Assembly: GCA_030151245.1 (NCBI GenBank)
Contig: JASLEF010000229.1
Coordinates: forward strand, 1 to 7,693
Length of the DNA: 7,693 nucleotides
Source: Ignatzschineria sp.
Lineage (GTDB): Bacteria; Pseudomonadota; Gammaproteobacteria; Cardiobacteriales; Wohlfahrtiimonadaceae
Reading direction: 5' to 3'
The translations under genes were made by a program, and so were the position numbers. Shown here piece after piece: positions 6,704 through 7,693 of the stretch (position 1 is its first letter; every line of letters starts with the position of its first letter). The notes beneath the pieces were generated by a model. It made no database searches and had not been told where the DNA came from. It worked only from the letters and a program-made list of their open reading frames with translations.

Positions 6704-7348
6704 ATGCAATTTTATCAAGAAATCACGCTTATAGAACAAGCGGAAATATCTCCTTACTTTATCTGGTCAAGAGTGTATGGGCAGATTCATATTGGTTTGG
6801 TAGATAATAAGAATCCGGAAGGAAATATTCCTTTTGGTGTCTCTTTTCCTCAATATTATTACGATGAGCAGAATCAAAAAGGTCATATCGGTAAAAAACT
6901 CCGTGTTTTTGCGACGACGGAAGCGGATCTCAAAAGATTAGATTTGCCTACATGGTTATCACGTTTAAGTGATTACGTACATATCACTTCCATTCGAGCA
7001 GTTCCCGATAAGGTTGATGGCTACTCTATTTATCAGCGTAAACGAGTTAAAGGGGCAAGTCGAATCGAAAAAGAGATGCAGGAAAAAGCACAAATTTGGT
7101 CTGAAAAGTCAGGAAAAGCATTAGCTGCATGTTTGGCTGAGCTTGAAAAGACAAAGCCTGAGGCACTGTGTTATTTACCTTTTCTTTGGTTAGATAGTCA
7201 GGAAACAAAAAAACGACGTCCAGAAGCTAGTAATCGATTTCAATTATTTATTAAAAGAGATCAATCAGATGCTCCCCAAAAGGGATTGTTTGATAGTTAT
7301 GGACTAAGTACAAAAGAAAGTATCAGTACCGTTCCTGATTTTAAATAG
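6704..7348 (+). CDS. cas6f: Csy4 (Cas6f), CRISPR RNA processing endoribonuclease
   Basis: Csy4 binds the repeat hairpin, cuts directly after its last G and stays on the crRNA 3' end as the head of the complex. At 214 residues it is longer than P. aeruginosa Csy4 (187). The catalytic histidine is at H29, the same number as in P. aeruginosa, and S165 in LDSQE aligns with catalytic S148. The basic helix that enters the RNA major groove is near 111-128. There R114 aligns with R102, while Q104, which reads A19 of the usual repeat, is K116 here (alignment by eye). The array repeat has G at base 19, so lysine may be matched to it. TAAGGAG at 6692-6698, overlapping the csy3 stop, is a strong ribosome binding site five bases before the ATG. 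It is the last gene before the array leader and should process both the array and the mini-CRISPR. Confidence 0.95.
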   Translation: MQFYQEITLIEQAEISPYFIWSRVYGQIHIGLVDNKNPEGNIPFGVSFPQYYYDEQNQKGHIGKKLRVFATTEADLKRLDLPTWLSRLSDYVHITSIRAVPDKVDGYSIYQRKRVKGASRIEKEMQEKAQIWSEKSGKALAACLAELEKTKPEALCYLPFLWLDSQETKKRRPEASNRFQLFIKRDQSDAPQKGLFDSYGLSTKESISTVPDFK

Positions 7349-7350
7349 AC

Positions 7351-7371
7351 GGGTTTTACCCAATGTTTTTT
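7351..7371 (+). terminator. Weak candidate terminator after csy4
   Basis: GGGT and ACCC pair across a 3-base loop three bases after the csy4 stop (stop at 7346-7348), and T-rich sequence follows (7365-7371). The stem is only four base pairs, so termination would be inefficient and read-through into the array is likely. Confidence 0.25.
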
Positions 7372-7393
7372 GTTCTTTAAAAAATTGGATATA

Positions 7394-7406
7394 AATCAAC
7401 AGGTTA
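7394..7406 (+). promoter_or_regulatory. IHF binding site in the leader
   Basis: AATCAACAGGTTA fits the IHF consensus WATCAANNNNTTR at every specified position. It lies 83 bases before the first repeat. IHF bends leader DNA and is required for spacer integration in studied type I-E and I-F systems, so a role in adaptation is likely. Confidence 0.7.
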
Positions 7407-7422
7407 CTTTTCTAGGGGAAAT

Positions 7423-7458
7423 CATTGGTTTTTTTAGATATTTCTTCTGAAACCAATG
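7423..7458 (+). repeat. Inverted repeat in the leader
   Basis: CATTGGTTT (7423-7431) and AAACCAATG (7450-7458) are perfect 9-base inverted arms around 18 bases. The right arm is followed by a T-run (7460-7464), and CATTGGTTTTT and CAATGGTTTTT also form a near-direct repeat. It could be a protein-binding site for adaptation or an RNA hairpin if transcription from csy4 reads through. The sequence does not decide. Confidence 0.5.
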
Positions 7459-7489
7459 GTTTTTCTATCTTTTACGTGTAAAATTAACT

Positions 7490-7693
7490 GTTCACCGCCG
7501 GACAGGCGGCTTAGAAATTGCATGAGCGCTATAAGCAACAACAACACCAGTTCACCGCCGGACAGGCGGCTTAGAAAAGTAGCTTCTTGCGATCTTTTGA
7601 GTTTTATTTGTTCACCGCCGGACAGGCGGCTTAGAAATTCAAGGTGTTTCGATCCTTTCGCTCCGCCAAGTTCACCGCCGGACAGGCGGCTTA
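7490..7693 (+). CRISPR. Type I-F CRISPR array, leader-proximal end, continues past the window
   Basis: Identical 28-base repeats start at 7490, 7550 and 7610, and the first 24 bases of a fourth start at 7670. Spacers are 7518-7549, 7578-7609 and 7638-7669, each 32 bases, the usual I-F size. The repeat has the I-F architecture: stem CCGCC/GGCGG (repeat bases 6-10 and 16-20), 5-base loop GGACA and 3' handle CTTAGAAA. Csy4 should cut after base 20 to give 60-nt crRNAs. Base pair 7:19 is C:G instead of the more usual T:A. The repeats carry no variation, which fits an active leader end. The spacer targets cannot be identified without a search. Confidence 0.99.

Larger units (their letters stand above)
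7349..7489 (+). promoter_or_regulatory. CRISPR leader
   Basis: These 141 AT-rich bases between the csy4 stop and the first repeat hold no gene. They should contain the array promoter and the signals that direct new spacers to the first repeat. A perfect IHF consensus lies at 7394-7406 and a 9-base inverted repeat at 7423-7458. TAAAAT (7479-7484) is a possible -10 box just before the first repeat, without a convincing -35. GGGTTTTACCC (7351-7361) followed by a T-run (7365-7371) is a weak candidate terminator after csy4. Leader position and identical repeats show that the array reads in the same direction as the cas genes, with the newest spacer at 7518. Confidence 0.85.

Noticed and set aside
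7388..7403. A second target of the mini-guide in the array leader, because AACAGGTT occurs both at 3340-3347 and 7398-7405.
   Set aside because: With the PAM at 7402-7403 the guide pairs only at its first four bases, then fails at position 5. The shared octamer is better explained by the IHF site.

Overview
The window is most of a type I-F (I-F1, Ypest/Csy-type) CRISPR-Cas locus, all on the + strand. AT-rich coding sequence, the Csy protein set and the 28-base repeat point to a gammaproteobacterium of low-to-moderate GC. The sequence alone does not give the genus.

Layout: bases 1-3284 are the cas2-cas3 fusion gene, cut at its 5' end by the window edge (cas1 is expected just upstream, not visible). 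Bases 3285-3482 are a 198-base intergenic region. Bases 3483-7348 are a tight operon, csy1-csy2-csy3-csy4 (cas8f, cas5f, cas7f, cas6f). Bases 7349-7489 are the array leader, with a perfect-consensus IHF site. From 7490 to the window end is the CRISPR array: three full repeats, three 32-base spacers and a fourth repeat cut off by the window end.

How it works together: Csy4 cuts the array transcript at the repeat hairpins into 60-nt crRNAs. Csy1-Csy4 assemble on each crRNA into the surveillance complex, and Cas2-3 (with Cas1) performs target degradation and spacer acquisition.

The most interesting part is the intergenic region before csy1. It holds two degenerate CRISPR repeats (3376-3403 and 3418-3445) around a 14-base mini-spacer. 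The first keeps the exact 8-nt crRNA handle CTTAGAAA and a fully compensated 5-bp stem. The second keeps the canonical I-F hairpin. The 14-base guide matches a site only about 60 bases upstream (3330-3343, minus strand) at 12 of 14 positions. The two mismatches fall exactly at guide positions 6 and 12, the bases that Csy3 flips out of the guide-target duplex, and a CC PAM abuts the match. The site overlaps the -35 region of the likely promoter of this RNA and of csy1-csy4. The simplest reading is a CreR-like crRNA-type RNA that directs the Csy complex to repress its own operon without cutting it. I see no accompanying CreT-like toxin gene. The principle (CRISPR-derived creA/creR regulatory RNAs) is known for other loci; this example is read from sequence only.
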